Shown here: positions 43,721-52,444 of the stretch, one piece after another
Layout of the letters: each line of letters opens with the position of its first letter
How positions within the stretch are numbered: position 1 is the stretch's first letter
Assembly: GCF_017357525.1 (NCBI RefSeq)
Contig: NZ_CP036172.1
Coordinates: 1,710,561-1,774,560 of the forward strand
Length of the DNA: 64,000 bases
From: Methanofollis aquaemaris
GTDB lineage: Archaea > Halobacteriota > Methanomicrobia > Methanomicrobiales > Methanofollaceae
Reading direction: 5' to 3'
Translations under genes and position numbers: made by a program
Notes under the pieces: generated by a model
Databases searched by the model: none
Told to the model about the DNA's origin: nothing
What the model saw: the letters and a program-made list of their open reading frames with translations, nothing else

Positions 43721-44727
43721 ACGGCCACCTCCAGCACGGCGCGGGTGAGGGGGGAGGGTGTGGAACTATAATCATAGATGTCGTTGAGATACTGCCATGA
43801 TTCGGTTGTTGTTTTGTTAAATGTGAACTTTATATCCACAGTTTCGCCTGGTTTAACGATGTCATAGGTGAAGAATCCGGGCTCAAGGGTGAGGGTGATA
43901 TTATTCTCGACATCGATTGTTGACGGTGGGGGGCTTTGAGACACGCCGTCGACCATCAGACTTGAGTATCGTGTGTCCTGGAAACGGTTGCGAATCTCGC
44001 TTGTCCCGTGGAAAAGTCCAAGACTCTCAAATTTTGCTTTAGGTGATGTAGAGTTGAGGTTTATGATTTTCACCTCGATCCTGTCCTCATAGGGGTCGAC
44101 CTGATAGGCCTGGGGTTTATTCAGGATCTCTGAGAAGTCCAGTCTGACCGCGAAGGTTTTGGGCCCGATACTATTAGAGGAATTCAGATCTGACGAGTCC
44201 AGTTCCACTGGCCCAACGTCCTTCACCATCACCACCCGCCGGATCGACCCGTAGTCGGTTGTATCCTTCGGGACCGGCGCCCCGATGATGCGGGCATTGC
44301 TCTCGTCGACTTTCTTCAATGAGATGTTGAAGGCGTACGGATAGTCTGAGAAGAAGATTTTATCTCTATAATCGCCGGGGTTGGCCTCGTACGCGGTCTG
44401 GTTGAAGAACCTGTCCACCTTCGCCATCGAGAGGACGCCCGGTGTGTCCTTCGAGACTGCAAGCCCTATCCTCCGTATTGCCTCGTCTTGCTCGCCTTGC
44501 CAGTGGGAACCAGTCCTCCCCCCGGTATCCTCGAACCACCCCGGATCCTCGACCAGGATCACGCCGGTCCGGTAGGCGACGGCGTCGTAGTCGACAGTCG
44601 AACTCTGGAGCGAGGCGAGCATCCCGGGAACCATCGAGGCCGCGATGATGAAGGCGAGGAGGAAGACGGTGAACCCCGCGAGAAAATCGATGGAGAGGAG
44701 GGCCGAGTCGTCGTTTCGCAGACTCAT
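43714..44727 (-). CDS. Large pilin-like membrane-anchored protein
   Basis: 337-residue protein anchored by an N-terminal helix (LLSIDFLAGFTVFLLAFIIAAS, about 10-32) and a large extracellular part of mixed helices and beta strands with several N-glycosylation-type Asn-x-Ser/Thr sites. Asp precedes the hydrophobic stretch at the place where pilins have Glu. It is the largest of the five pilin-like proteins and could be the adhesive or tip subunit (inference). It overlaps the lipoprotein gene by 4 nt and the next gene by 7 nt. Confidence 0.68.
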   Translation of the reverse strand: MSLRNDDSALLSIDFLAGFTVFLLAFIIAASMVPGMLASLQSSTVDYDAVAYRTGVILVEDPGWFEDTGGRTGSHWQGEQDEAIRRIGLAVSKDTPGVLSMAKVDRFFNQTAYEANPGDYRDKIFFSDYPYAFNISLKKVDESNARIIGAPVPKDTTDYGSIRRVVMVKDVGPVELDSSDLNSSNSIGPKTFAVRLDFSEILNKPQAYQVDPYEDRIEVKIINLNSTSPKAKFESLGLFHGTSEIRNRFQDTRYSSLMVDGVSQSPPPSTIDVENNITLTLEPGFFTYDIVKPGETVDIKFTFNKTTTESWQYLNDIYDYSSTPSPLTRAVLEVAVW

Positions 44728-45263
44728 GGAAGCGCCTCCCCGGTATGTGCATCAAAGGAGAGGGACTCGGTCTGCTTCTCCTCCGACCTGACCGTGTAGG
44801 TTCCGTCGATGAGGACGAGTTCGGTCACCTCGCCGAGCGATCCGATCTCGGCGGCATGTCCCGGGTAGAGATCAACGGGCATGACAACAGCGTCCAGGTC
44901 CACCGGATTTTCAGGGAGCGGGCCGTGCCAGACATAGCGCGACCACCCTCCCTGAGAGTGGACCATGAGGGAGGTGTTCCCGGCCTGCCGCACCCCGAGC
45001 GTCCAGGTGGTTGCGTTCCCGGTGCTGTCCACACCCGAACCGCTCACGGTGACGATCTCCATCCCGGTCAGATCCTCCAGGCCCTCGCCGTCGAGAACTT
45101 CGAGTTCCCTGAGTGCCTCTTCGAGCCCGATCCGCATCTCTGCGGGCTCGGTGGTAATGTCCTGGATCCCGCCCCCGCCGGCTGGCGCCGAGGTGCAACC
45201 GCAGGTCCAGGAAAGGACGAGGATGCAGAGACCCAGGAGGGGGGCGAGGTGCGCGAGTTTCAT
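44724..45263 (-). CDS. Lipoprotein, first gene of the pilin-like operon
   Basis: 179-residue surface lipoprotein: signal peptide with lipobox WTCGC (Cys23), a Gly-rich spacer, then a compact alpha/beta domain with SLMVHSQGGWSRYVWHG and ELVLIDGTYTVRSEEK. No family recognised. It starts the six-gene operon and ends with a 4-nt overlap (ATGA-like) with the next gene, so it is translated with the pilin-like proteins. It may be an assembly or anchoring factor for them (inference). Confidence 0.75.
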   Translation of the reverse strand: MKLAHLAPLLGLCILVLSWTCGCTSAPAGGGGIQDITTEPAEMRIGLEEALRELEVLDGEGLEDLTGMEIVTVSGSGVDSTGNATTWTLGVRQAGNTSLMVHSQGGWSRYVWHGPLPENPVDLDAVVMPVDLYPGHAAEIGSLGEVTELVLIDGTYTVRSEEKQTESLSFDAHTGEALP

Positions 45264-45567
45264 ATTAGAGATCCATTTTGGGGAGATTGGTATATATGTT
45301 ATTCGAATTTTAATTGCTTCACATTGGGGCTTAAATCGTTGTTTTCAGGATTATAGTGCTGGATCTCGCCTGGGCCATGATCCGCGGCATCGGGGCGTGC
45401 GGCCTGCAGTGCGGGAGAGTGACCAGTCGGGTGCTCTCTCTCTGTCGGGGCCGGGGATGGCGATGACGGAAGCTGATGCCATATTTTATTTTGGAGAATA
45501 TTGTTCTGATCAAATCCGACGCGGCGTGATCTCTATCGCAAAGCGTATCTCCGATCAGGCAGCACCC

Positions 45568-46188
45568 ATGACCATGGATTGTTCATGCCCCGACTTTGAC
45601 GACGTCGTCCGCTTCCACGGCCACCTCTGCCCCGGCGTCACCTTCGGGTACCGGGCCGCCCTCATCGGAATGGAGCGGACCGGTGCGACCCGTGCGCCTG
45701 ACGAGGAGTTTGTCGCCATCGTGGAGAACGATGCCTGCGGCGTCGACGCCGTCCAGGTGATGACCGGATGCACCGTGGGAAAAGGCAACCTCATTCTCAG
45801 GGACGTCGGCAAGAATGCCTGGACCTTCATCAACAGGACGAACGGGAAGGCCGTGCGGGTGGCAAGCAGAGCGGACGTCACGATGGACACCCTCGACCCC
45901 GAGTTCCACCCGCTCAGGGCGAAGGTCTGGTCGGGCGAGGCGACGCAGGAGGAGCGGGAGGCATATGCCCGCCACCTCCACGCCGTCTGTGAGACGATCA
46001 AGACGCGGCCCGCAGAAGAGATCTTCCTGATCCGGGACGTCGCACCCGACGTGCCGGAGCGGGCCAGGATCTTTCGGTCCTATACCTGTGCGAAGTGCGG
46101 CGAGCTGGTCTCCGAGGCGAGGGCGCGGCTCGTCGACGGTGAGGTGCTCTGTATGCCGTGTGCCGGTGAGTACACCCGCGGCTGGTAA
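45568..46188 (+). CDS. FmdE-domain protein with C-terminal zinc ribbon
   Basis: 206-residue cytoplasmic protein. Seen: FDDVVRFHGHLCPGVTFGYRAA (start FDDVVRFHGHLCPGV) and VENDACGVDAVQVMTGCTVGKGNL, the two conserved FmdE blocks with Cys and His ligands, then a C-terminal zinc ribbon CAKCGE ... CMPCAGEY. This is the classic FmdE layout linked to molybdenum or tungsten formylmethanofuran dehydrogenase; its biochemical role is unknown. Start ATG 45568 was chosen as closest to the domain; in-frame GTG 45526 and ATG 45457 are alternatives. A TATA-like ATATTTTATTTT lies at 45480-45491. Confidence 0.88.
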   Translation: MTMDCSCPDFDDVVRFHGHLCPGVTFGYRAALIGMERTGATRAPDEEFVAIVENDACGVDAVQVMTGCTVGKGNLILRDVGKNAWTFINRTNGKAVRVASRADVTMDTLDPEFHPLRAKVWSGEATQEEREAYARHLHAVCETIKTRPAEEIFLIRDVAPDVPERARIFRSYTCAKCGELVSEARARLVDGEVLCMPCAGEYTRGW

Positions 46189-46201
46189 AAAAATTTAATT
46201 T

Positions 46202-47473
46202 TTAGTTTTTCTTCCCCTCGCCCATGGTGTGGATCACAAGGCCGGAGAGGAGTTTTGGCTCGAACCAGGTCGACTTCGGGGGCATGACCATCCCGGCGTC
46301 GGCGATGTTCATCACCGTCTCCACATCGACCGGCTGCATCGAGAAGGCAAGGGCGAACTCGCCGGAGTCGACCTTTGCTTCGAGGTCGGCCAGCGGCCTG
46401 GCCCCGCCGAGGTACTGGAGCCTGGGGTCGCCGCGGGGGTCGGTGATCCCGAGCATCCCTTCGAGCACCTGCTTCTGGAGCGCCGAGACATCGAGGGAAC
46501 CGGTCAGGTCGTCGGGGTTCTCGACCGGTGCCGAGAGTTCGTACCACTGCCCGCCGAGGTACATGTGGACAACGTGCGTCCCGTCGACCTTGCGGAGAGG
46601 TGCGATCTTGAAGACCGTGTCGTCGATCTCGCCGTACGGCCGCACCTCGAACTGCTCTTTGAGCGCGTCGAGGAAGGACTCGGGAGTGTACTTGCCGAGG
46701 TCCGCGACCAGTCTGGAGTACCCGTGGATCTTCACCCTTTTGTGCGCGAAGAGGATGGCCATGAACCGCCCGTCCTCGGGCTCGTAGGTTCCGTTCTTCC
46801 TCCGCTCCTCGGCAACCGTCACCGCGGACCGCGCCCGGTGGTGACCGTCGGCGATGTAGGTGGCCGGCACCCTGGAGAAGGCGTCTTCGAGGTAACTGAG
46901 ACTGACCGGATCGCTGATCTTGAAGAGTTCGTGGACCACGCCGTTCTCGGTCTTGACCACCGCGTCGGGTTCGCCCTGCGGGAGGATCGACTCGGTGTAC
47001 CCGAAGATCTCGCCCTCGTCCGGGTACAGGATGACGATCAGACCGGTGTTGGCGTTCGTCGCCTCGATGTGCCGCGTGCGGTCGCGCTCCTTGTCGTAGC
47101 GCGTGTGTTCGTGCTTCTTGATGGCGTCGCTGAGGTAGTCGTCGACGTCCACGCAGGCGACAAGCCCGAGGTAGAGGTTGCCGCCCTGTTTCACGCGGTA
47201 CAGGTACATCGAGGGCTCTTCGTCGCGGCGGAGGATCCCCTGGTCTTCCATCTCCTGGAGGTTCTCGCGGGCGGTCTCATAGATCTTCTCGTCGTCGGCC
47301 GGGATGTCCCTGAGCAGGGCGTCGGTCCTGACGACCCGCAGGAATGAACTCGGATTTTTCTTGAGGATCTCTTCGGCCTCATCTGTCGTCACGACATCGT
47401 ACGGCACCGAGGCGATCGCTGCGGCCTGTGCGCGGTCCGGCCGCAGTCCGGAGAAACGGTATATTTTCACCAT
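46202..47473 (-). CDS. DUF1015-family protein
   Basis: 423-residue soluble protein of the widespread DUF1015 family. Seen: ASVPYDVVTTDEAEEILKKNP near the start, KHEHTRYDKERDRTRHIEATNANTG (starts KHEHTRYDKERDR), and ATYIADGHHRARSAVTVAEERR, all typical conserved blocks with His and Asp residues. The reaction is not established. Start ATG 47473 follows GTGATC by 4 nt; GTG 47482 would add three residues but leaves too little space for a ribosome site. Convergent with fmdE. Confidence 0.85.
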   Translation of the reverse strand: MVKIYRFSGLRPDRAQAAAIASVPYDVVTTDEAEEILKKNPSSFLRVVRTDALLRDIPADDEKIYETARENLQEMEDQGILRRDEEPSMYLYRVKQGGNLYLGLVACVDVDDYLSDAIKKHEHTRYDKERDRTRHIEATNANTGLIVILYPDEGEIFGYTESILPQGEPDAVVKTENGVVHELFKISDPVSLSYLEDAFSRVPATYIADGHHRARSAVTVAEERRKNGTYEPEDGRFMAILFAHKRVKIHGYSRLVADLGKYTPESFLDALKEQFEVRPYGEIDDTVFKIAPLRKVDGTHVVHMYLGGQWYELSAPVENPDDLTGSLDVSALQKQVLEGMLGITDPRGDPRLQYLGGARPLADLEAKVDSGEFALAFSMQPVDVETVMNIADAGMVMPPKSTWFEPKLLSGLVIHTMGEGKKN

Positions 47474-47551
47474 GGGGATCACAGTCTCCTGAAAGCTGGT
47501 AGTACTTTCACCTGCGTCAATATATTAGCTCGTGGGGTGTACTCTCATGTA

Positions 47552-48013
47552 ATGTCTGAGACCAGGGTATTCCTGCGGCGAGCAGTGGTCGCTGACCTCC
47601 CCGCCATCGCCGCCATCGAACGGGAGTCCTTTGTCGACCCGTGGAACGAGGAGACCTTCCTCCAGGCGCTGGAGGTCTGGGCCGACATGTTTTTTGTGGC
47701 CCAGGTGGGCGGCGAAGTCGCAGGGTTCATTGTCGGTGGCCTGGAGGATACCGGCGAGGCGGTCTACGGCCACATCTGCAACTTTGCCGTGGCGATGAGA
47801 TATCAGGGGCAAGGGATCGGCCGTACCCTCCTTCGCCGGGCCGAGCAGCAATTCGCCATCCGTCTGGCCGAAGGAGTCCAGCTTGAGGTGCGGGTTTCGA
47901 ACACCCATGCACAGTCGTTCTATCGGAAAAATGGTTATCAGCCGGTGTTTGTGGTCGCAGGTTATTATGCCAACGGCGAGGACGCCATCCTGATGATGAA
48001 GTGGTTTTTTTAG
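47552..48013 (+). CDS. rimI: RimI-type protein N-acetyltransferase
   Basis: 153-residue GNAT enzyme of the RimI/Ard1 group that acetylates N-termini, such as those of ribosomal proteins or archaeal proteins in general. Seen: FLRRAVVADLPAIAAIERESF, NFAVAMRYQGQGIGRTLLRRAE with the RGQGIG-type acetyl-CoA loop (here YQGQGIGRTL), and LEVRVSNTHAQSFYRKNGYQP. Start ATG 47552; upstream ATG 47537 region lacks conserved residues. Confidence 0.85.
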   Translation: MSETRVFLRRAVVADLPAIAAIERESFVDPWNEETFLQALEVWADMFFVAQVGGEVAGFIVGGLEDTGEAVYGHICNFAVAMRYQGQGIGRTLLRRAEQQFAIRLAEGVQLEVRVSNTHAQSFYRKNGYQPVFVVAGYYANGEDAILMMKWFF

Positions 48014-48075
48014 AGGGGTTTGTGGGGGAGCGATCCGGCCCTGACCCCCCTCCCCCGGAGCAGAACCCCCCGCTC

Positions 48076-49287
48076 TTATCCGCGCCCGAGTTCCTTATGC
48101 GCCCGCGCAAGATGATGAGCGGCCAGGGCTCCGAGGAGTGAGAGTTCTCCGGCAAGCACGCCGACGCCCACCAGTTCGGCGAAGGCCTTTGCGTTCGCTC
48201 CTTCAGGCTCGCCGCCGCCCGCCACCCCGAGGAGACGGAGGCACGCCGCCTGGGTATCGATCCCGGTCCCGCCGCCGACCGTCCCCACCTGGACGGCGGG
48301 GAGGGTGACCGAGACGTAAACGCCGCCGTCTTCGGTTGCCTCGACGGTGGTGATCGCACTGCTCCCCTCGACGACATGTGCCGGGTCCTGCCCGCAGGCG
48401 AGATACATGGCGGCGACGAGGTTGGCGGCGTGGGCGTTGAAGCCCAGCGCCCCGGCGCGGGCGGAGCCGATGAGGTTCTTGCGGTAGTTGACCTCGACCA
48501 TGGTCGCCGCGTCGGTCTTGAAGACCGTGCGGATCAGGTCGTCGGAGAGACGGACCCCTGCGACGACGGTCTTGCCCCGTCCCTCGATGAGGTTGATCGC
48601 CGCCGGTTTCTTGTCCGTGCACATGTTGCCCGAGAGGGCGATGAGCCGCGCCCCGGTCTCGGCCTCGACGAGGTCGGCGATCTCGGCGGTGGCGATGGTC
48701 GCCATGTTCATCCCCATCGCGTCCTTGGTGTCGTAGGCGCAACGGAGGAAGACGCTGGTCCCGGTGACGTAGGGAGTGACCGAGAGGAGTTTGCCCCGTG
48801 AGGTGGTCTTCTCCGCAGCCGCGGTGAGGTCGGCAAAGTGTGCAGTCGCCCAGTCGGCGACTTCTTTTGCGTGCACGATGTCGCGGGCCGCAAAGACCGG
48901 CGCTCTGGTCATCCCGTCCCTGACCACCCTGACGTCGGCCCCGCCGGCCTTCGTGATCGCCGAGGTTCCTCGGTTGGCCGAGGCGACGAGCGCCCCCTCG
49001 GTGGTGGCGAGCGGGAGGTAATACTCACCTGCGGCGTACTCGCCGTTCACCCGGACCGGCCCGGCCACCCCGACCGGGATCTGGACCGCCCCGATCATGT
49101 TCTCGATGTTTCGCCTGACCACCCGGTCGATGCCGATGGAGAAGGAACCGAGGGCCGCCAGGTCGGCCCCGCTCTCTCCCTCGACAAAGTTCCGCCGCAC
49201 CCTGACGGCCTCTTCGGGGGGGAGTTCCTTTTCCAGGGCGTAGAGTTTGAGGGTTCCTTTTTTTAGTCTTGCAAGAGCATCATCCAT
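48076..49287 (-). CDS. hmgA: 3-hydroxy-3-methylglutaryl-CoA reductase (class I)
   Basis: 403-residue NADPH enzyme forming mevalonate for archaeal lipids. Seen: IENMIGAVQIPVGVAGP (HMG-CoA site), PLATTEGALVASANRG with the catalytic Glu of TTEGAL, MGMNMATIATAEI (NADPH loop), SGNMCTDKKPAAINLIEG with Lys and the Asp of the active site, GFNAHAANLVAAMYLA, and the C-terminal catalytic His in ALAAHHLARAH. All class I features are present. The rest of the pathway to HMG-CoA is at 52-55 kb. Divergent from trm5. Confidence 0.96.
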   Translation of the reverse strand: MDDALARLKKGTLKLYALEKELPPEEAVRVRRNFVEGESGADLAALGSFSIGIDRVVRRNIENMIGAVQIPVGVAGPVRVNGEYAAGEYYLPLATTEGALVASANRGTSAITKAGGADVRVVRDGMTRAPVFAARDIVHAKEVADWATAHFADLTAAAEKTTSRGKLLSVTPYVTGTSVFLRCAYDTKDAMGMNMATIATAEIADLVEAETGARLIALSGNMCTDKKPAAINLIEGRGKTVVAGVRLSDDLIRTVFKTDAATMVEVNYRKNLIGSARAGALGFNAHAANLVAAMYLACGQDPAHVVEGSSAITTVEATEDGGVYVSVTLPAVQVGTVGGGTGIDTQAACLRLLGVAGGGEPEGANAKAFAELVGVGVLAGELSLLGALAAHHLARAHKELGRG

Positions 49288-49400
49288 GGAAGTACAGAGG
49301 GGTACGATACTTTTTGAACTTATGGAAGTCCCGGATCCGGGGTTCCCGTCAGGTTTCAGGTGGTATCGAACCCCTCCTTGCGACGGAGAATCTGGATATC

Positions 49401-50327
49401 ATGGAGGAAGAAGAGCGGGTGCGACGGTGGTGTCTGCGGGTGGAGAAACGGCGTGCTGAAGAGGAGCGGCAGGTTCTGATCGCCGGAGGTCTTCTGGACC
49501 GGAGTGTGCGGCCCTGTGCCGACGGCGACGATCTCCTTCTCCCGCTTATCGAGGAGATGGAGGGCGCTGAGGAGGCTTTGTTCAAACCCTTCCCCCGGCA
49601 CGAGGATCTGCCCAGGCACGAACTTGTCGGCGGGATCGCGATCATGCAGGAGGAGGACCGGGCCGGTGCCGCCCGCATCCTCGCCTCCCGCCCCTCGCTC
49701 CACACGGTCCTCTACCCCACCTCCGCGGTGGAAGGGGAGTTCAGGACCAGGGAGTTTCTCATCCTCGCCGGCGAGGAGACGACCCGGACGGTGGTCACCG
49801 AGCACGGCCATCACTTTGTCGTCGACCTGGCCCGCGCCTATTTCTCGGCCCGCCTCTCCACCGAGCGCCACCGCGTCTGTGCAGAGATGACGGAGGGCGA
49901 GCGGGTCGTCGATATGTTTGCGGGCGTCGGGCCCTTCGCCCTCACCCTGGCAGACCGCGCCTCCCTCGTGGTCGCCGCCGACCTCAACCCCGCGGCCGTC
50001 TCCCTCCTCTGCGAGAACATCACGAAGAACCGGAAGACCAACGTCATCCCGGTCCTCGCCGACGCCATTCATCTTCCGGGCGTCTTCGGCCGGACCTTCG
50101 ACCGGGTGATCATGAACCTCCCGATGGAGTCGGTCCAGTTCCTCAAGGCCGCCTTCGCCCTCTGCCGTCCGGGCGGAACGATCCACTTCTATGCGCTGGT
50201 GGATGAGGAAGGGAAGTACCTCGATGCGATCCGCGCCTTCCCGGTGAGAGAGGTGCGGGAGCGCCGGGTAAGGAGTTACTCGCCGGCCGAGTGGCATGCG
50301 GTGTACGAGATTGTGGTGGGGGAGTGA
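49401..50327 (+). CDS. trm5: tRNA (guanine37-N1)-methyltransferase
   Basis: 308-residue Trm5 enzyme, the archaeal/eukaryotic type that methylates G37 of tRNA with S-adenosylmethionine. Seen: an N-terminal D1/D2 region (RRWCLRVEKRRAEEER), VDLARAYFSARLSTERHR, the SAM site VVDMFAGVGPFALTLA, and the catalytic RVIMNLPMESVQFL (NLP motif). ATG 49401 is the natural start; an upstream in-frame segment to 49269 shows no conserved features and overlaps the hmgA leader. Taw2-like wyosine enzymes are related, but the motif layout favours Trm5. Confidence 0.9.
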   Translation: MEEEERVRRWCLRVEKRRAEEERQVLIAGGLLDRSVRPCADGDDLLLPLIEEMEGAEEALFKPFPRHEDLPRHELVGGIAIMQEEDRAGAARILASRPSLHTVLYPTSAVEGEFRTREFLILAGEETTRTVVTEHGHHFVVDLARAYFSARLSTERHRVCAEMTEGERVVDMFAGVGPFALTLADRASLVVAADLNPAAVSLLCENITKNRKTNVIPVLADAIHLPGVFGRTFDRVIMNLPMESVQFLKAAFALCRPGGTIHFYALVDEEGKYLDAIRAFPVREVRERRVRSYSPAEWHAVYEIVVGE

Positions 50328-50331
50328 GGGA

Positions 50332-51579
50332 TCACTCCCGGGCGTACGGGATCGATGCGATATATTCGCTGGGCGTGAGATGGCCTTCGGTCAGGCGGCT
50401 CCCCTTGAAAAAATGGATTTTTGGTTCTGAAGTTTTTGCACCTGAGACCAGGTAAAAATAATAATTCTTCAGGCGTGTGCAGGTCCTCCACTCGTTCTGA
50501 GTGAGGTAAAACGAATGGCGTGTGTTGCCACCTGAGATGGCCTTCACCTCGATATATCGCTCTTCTCCGGTTTCGTCGTATGACTTGATGTCATAACCGA
50601 GGGCTGCGTTCTTTGATACGATATTCACCTGCTCTGCAAGATCAGGGCGTCCGGCCATCTCCAGGCGGCGTATTTCTGCGCGGAACGCGATGTATTCGGC
50701 GCAACGGCCCAGGAAGATGTTTTTTCGGTGCTGCGCTTCGTAATCGATTGGGCCGTTCGGCGTGCGCCTGTTCTGGTCAGGGTCACGGTTCTTGCGGTCG
50801 GTCGGCACGGGGCCCAGGACCTTGACCTCCTCGGGTAGAGGGATCGAGATCAGATCGCCGGATGTCTCCTTGACGAGATGTTCCAGCATCCAGCAGAAAG
50901 AGTGGGCATGGATCAGCGACACGTCCACGAACCCGTCCAGTTCAAGCGCCTTCTTCACCTCCCGCAACGCCGCGAGGTACGCCTGATAGTTTTCCCATGA
51001 ACATTTTCGCGCCGTTTTGAGGGGTATGCCCATCATCGAAAAGGCCCGATCGAAGTGTGTGGTCTTGATGGGGGCGTAGCGTTCTGGCCGGTATAAAAAG
51101 AAGACATATGCGATATAGTCGTATATTTTCCCGGCATGGTCGATGAAACCCTGGAATGCTCTGTCTCGTGGGATCTTTTCTTTGAAGAGATCGTAGATGA
51201 GTTGTTCGTAGGAACGCGTCACGCCGGGATCGTGCAGCGCCTCATAGAGTGACCGATGACTGCGGGTCTGTTCCCCGTACCGTTTCCCTGACTCAATGAG
51301 ATTGTTTGTGGTGTCGGTATTGGGGATGTCGATCTCGATCGCCGCGATCAGTCTTCTGATGATCTGCCCGCTTCCGATCTCGTCCTCGGTCCATTCATCG
51401 ACAGCGAGTCGTTTCCGTCCTTCTTCGCAGACTTTCTTTTTGTAGTTCTCCCAGTCGCGGGGGAGACCTTCCTCAAAAGAAAAAAATGGCTGGCCTGACT
51501 TTTTCAGAATGGCCTCATTCAGTTGGAGACAACGCTGGTGGAAGAGCGGATAGGAGAGATTAACCTCTGGCGATGGCAT
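50332..51579 (-). CDS. DUF3883-type protein, putative defence nuclease
   Basis: 415-residue protein. The C-terminal third has the DUF3883/NERD-like nuclease pattern: SKNAALGYDIKSYDETGEER followed by YIEVKAISG and FYLTQNEWRTC. The Asp of GYDIKSY and the Glu-x-Lys of IEVKA form a PD-(D/E)xK-like site. The first 280 residues are a helical domain I do not recognise. DUF3883 usually sits in multi-gene restriction or helicase systems, but here it stands alone. Codon use is less GC-rich than trm5, suggesting acquisition. ATG 51579 was chosen over 51588. Confidence 0.75.
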   Translation of the reverse strand: MPSPEVNLSYPLFHQRCLQLNEAILKKSGQPFFSFEEGLPRDWENYKKKVCEEGRKRLAVDEWTEDEIGSGQIIRRLIAAIEIDIPNTDTTNNLIESGKRYGEQTRSHRSLYEALHDPGVTRSYEQLIYDLFKEKIPRDRAFQGFIDHAGKIYDYIAYVFFLYRPERYAPIKTTHFDRAFSMMGIPLKTARKCSWENYQAYLAALREVKKALELDGFVDVSLIHAHSFCWMLEHLVKETSGDLISIPLPEEVKVLGPVPTDRKNRDPDQNRRTPNGPIDYEAQHRKNIFLGRCAEYIAFRAEIRRLEMAGRPDLAEQVNIVSKNAALGYDIKSYDETGEERYIEVKAISGGNTRHSFYLTQNEWRTCTRLKNYYFYLVSGAKTSEPKIHFFKGSRLTEGHLTPSEYIASIPYARE

Positions 51580-51671
51580 AATTGTCAATTGGGAGATATA
51601 AATTTAATTTTGTTGATTTCATTCTTTTTTTGTGATTCTGATCTCGGAATGGTGGATCAGGAGAGGTCTTT

Positions 51672-51984
51672 GACTGACGAATGCGGCCGTTCAGACGTGC
51701 CGCCCCCATCGTAGAATCTTCCCCGCCGTCTCGCGCCGGGGGGCCGTGCCCCCCGGAACCCCCCATGGAGAGAGGATAGGTGGGGGCGGCAGGCTGCTCA
51801 GTTTCTGTCCGCTCCCCCGTCGTAAGGAGATCTCTCAAGGTTTTACCATGAAACAGCATGAGGCAAGAGCCTCATGCTGAACCAATGAAAACCTACACAT
51901 TGAATTCGATTTCTGATTTCAATGGGGTTTTCATGGAAAATTGATTCCATCCGGTATGCTTGTGGCTGCTTTCGCTTCATACCA
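51672..51984 (-). repeat. Dispersed GC-rich repeat, copy E
   Basis: Matches copies A and B: TTCAGACGTGCCGCCCCC (about 51691), then GGGGGGCCGTGCCCCCC (about 51737), ACCCCCCATGGAGAGAGGATAG. The right boundary is not sharp; CAGATTCAACAAAACCGG (51971-51988) resembles the inverted form of the family's terminal motif. No gene is seen in 51580-52053. Confidence 0.55.
51854..51932. other. Two adjacent strong hairpins
   Basis: Perfect 11-bp stem CAGCATGAGGC/GCCTCATGCTG with an AAGA loop (51854-51879), then GAAAACC plus CATTGAA pairing with TTCAATG plus GGTTTTC (51887-51932). They lie beside copy E in a gene-free stretch. They may be a small structured RNA or simply repeat ends. Confidence 0.5.
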
Positions 51985-52053
51985 GATTCAACAAAACCGG
52001 AAAAAAAGAGGAATCGGAGATAATTTGTTCACAGGAGGAATTTCGAAATTCGC

Positions 52054-52443
52054 TCACATCGGAGCGAACTTCGTCCCATAGTAGATGACCCCGCTCTCGC
52101 CCTCGGCGCCGATCTTGCGGAAGACACCTTTGACCGGCATCCCGATCGTGACCTCTTCAGGCGAACAGACGAGTTGCGCCGTCAGCCTCGGGCCTTCTTC
52201 GAGTTCGACGATGGCCAGGACATATGGTGTCAGGGCCGAGAACTGGTCGCTCGCCGTCCTGATCACCGAGTAGGTCACGACCTTGCCGACACCCTTGAAG
52301 GTGTGGTTGACGATCGTGCCCTCGCGCCGGCAGTCAGGGCAGAGGTTCCTGGGCGGATAGAAGTACCGCCCGCAGGTCTCGCAGTGGGTTCCTTCCAGGT
52401 TATAGCGCTGGGGGATCTTTCTCCAGAAACGTGGTACCGACAT
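52054..52443 (-). CDS. DUF35 zinc-ribbon/OB-fold partner of thiolase-HMGS
   Basis: 129-residue protein with an N-terminal rubredoxin-like zinc ribbon (CETCGRYFYPPRNLCPDC, about residues 21-38) and an OB-fold (GVGKVVTYSVIRTA, AIVELEEGPRLTAQLV). In archaea DUF35 proteins form a complex with acetoacetyl-CoA thiolase and HMG-CoA synthase and hold both active sites on one CoA arm, pushing the unfavourable thiolase step. It directly follows the thiolase gene, 1 nt away, which fits. Last gene of this operon. Confidence 0.93.
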   Translation of the reverse strand: MSVPRFWRKIPQRYNLEGTHCETCGRYFYPPRNLCPDCRREGTIVNHTFKGVGKVVTYSVIRTASDQFSALTPYVLAIVELEEGPRLTAQLVCSPEEVTIGMPVKGVFRKIGAEGESGVIYYGTKFAPM

Positions 52444-52444
52444 C

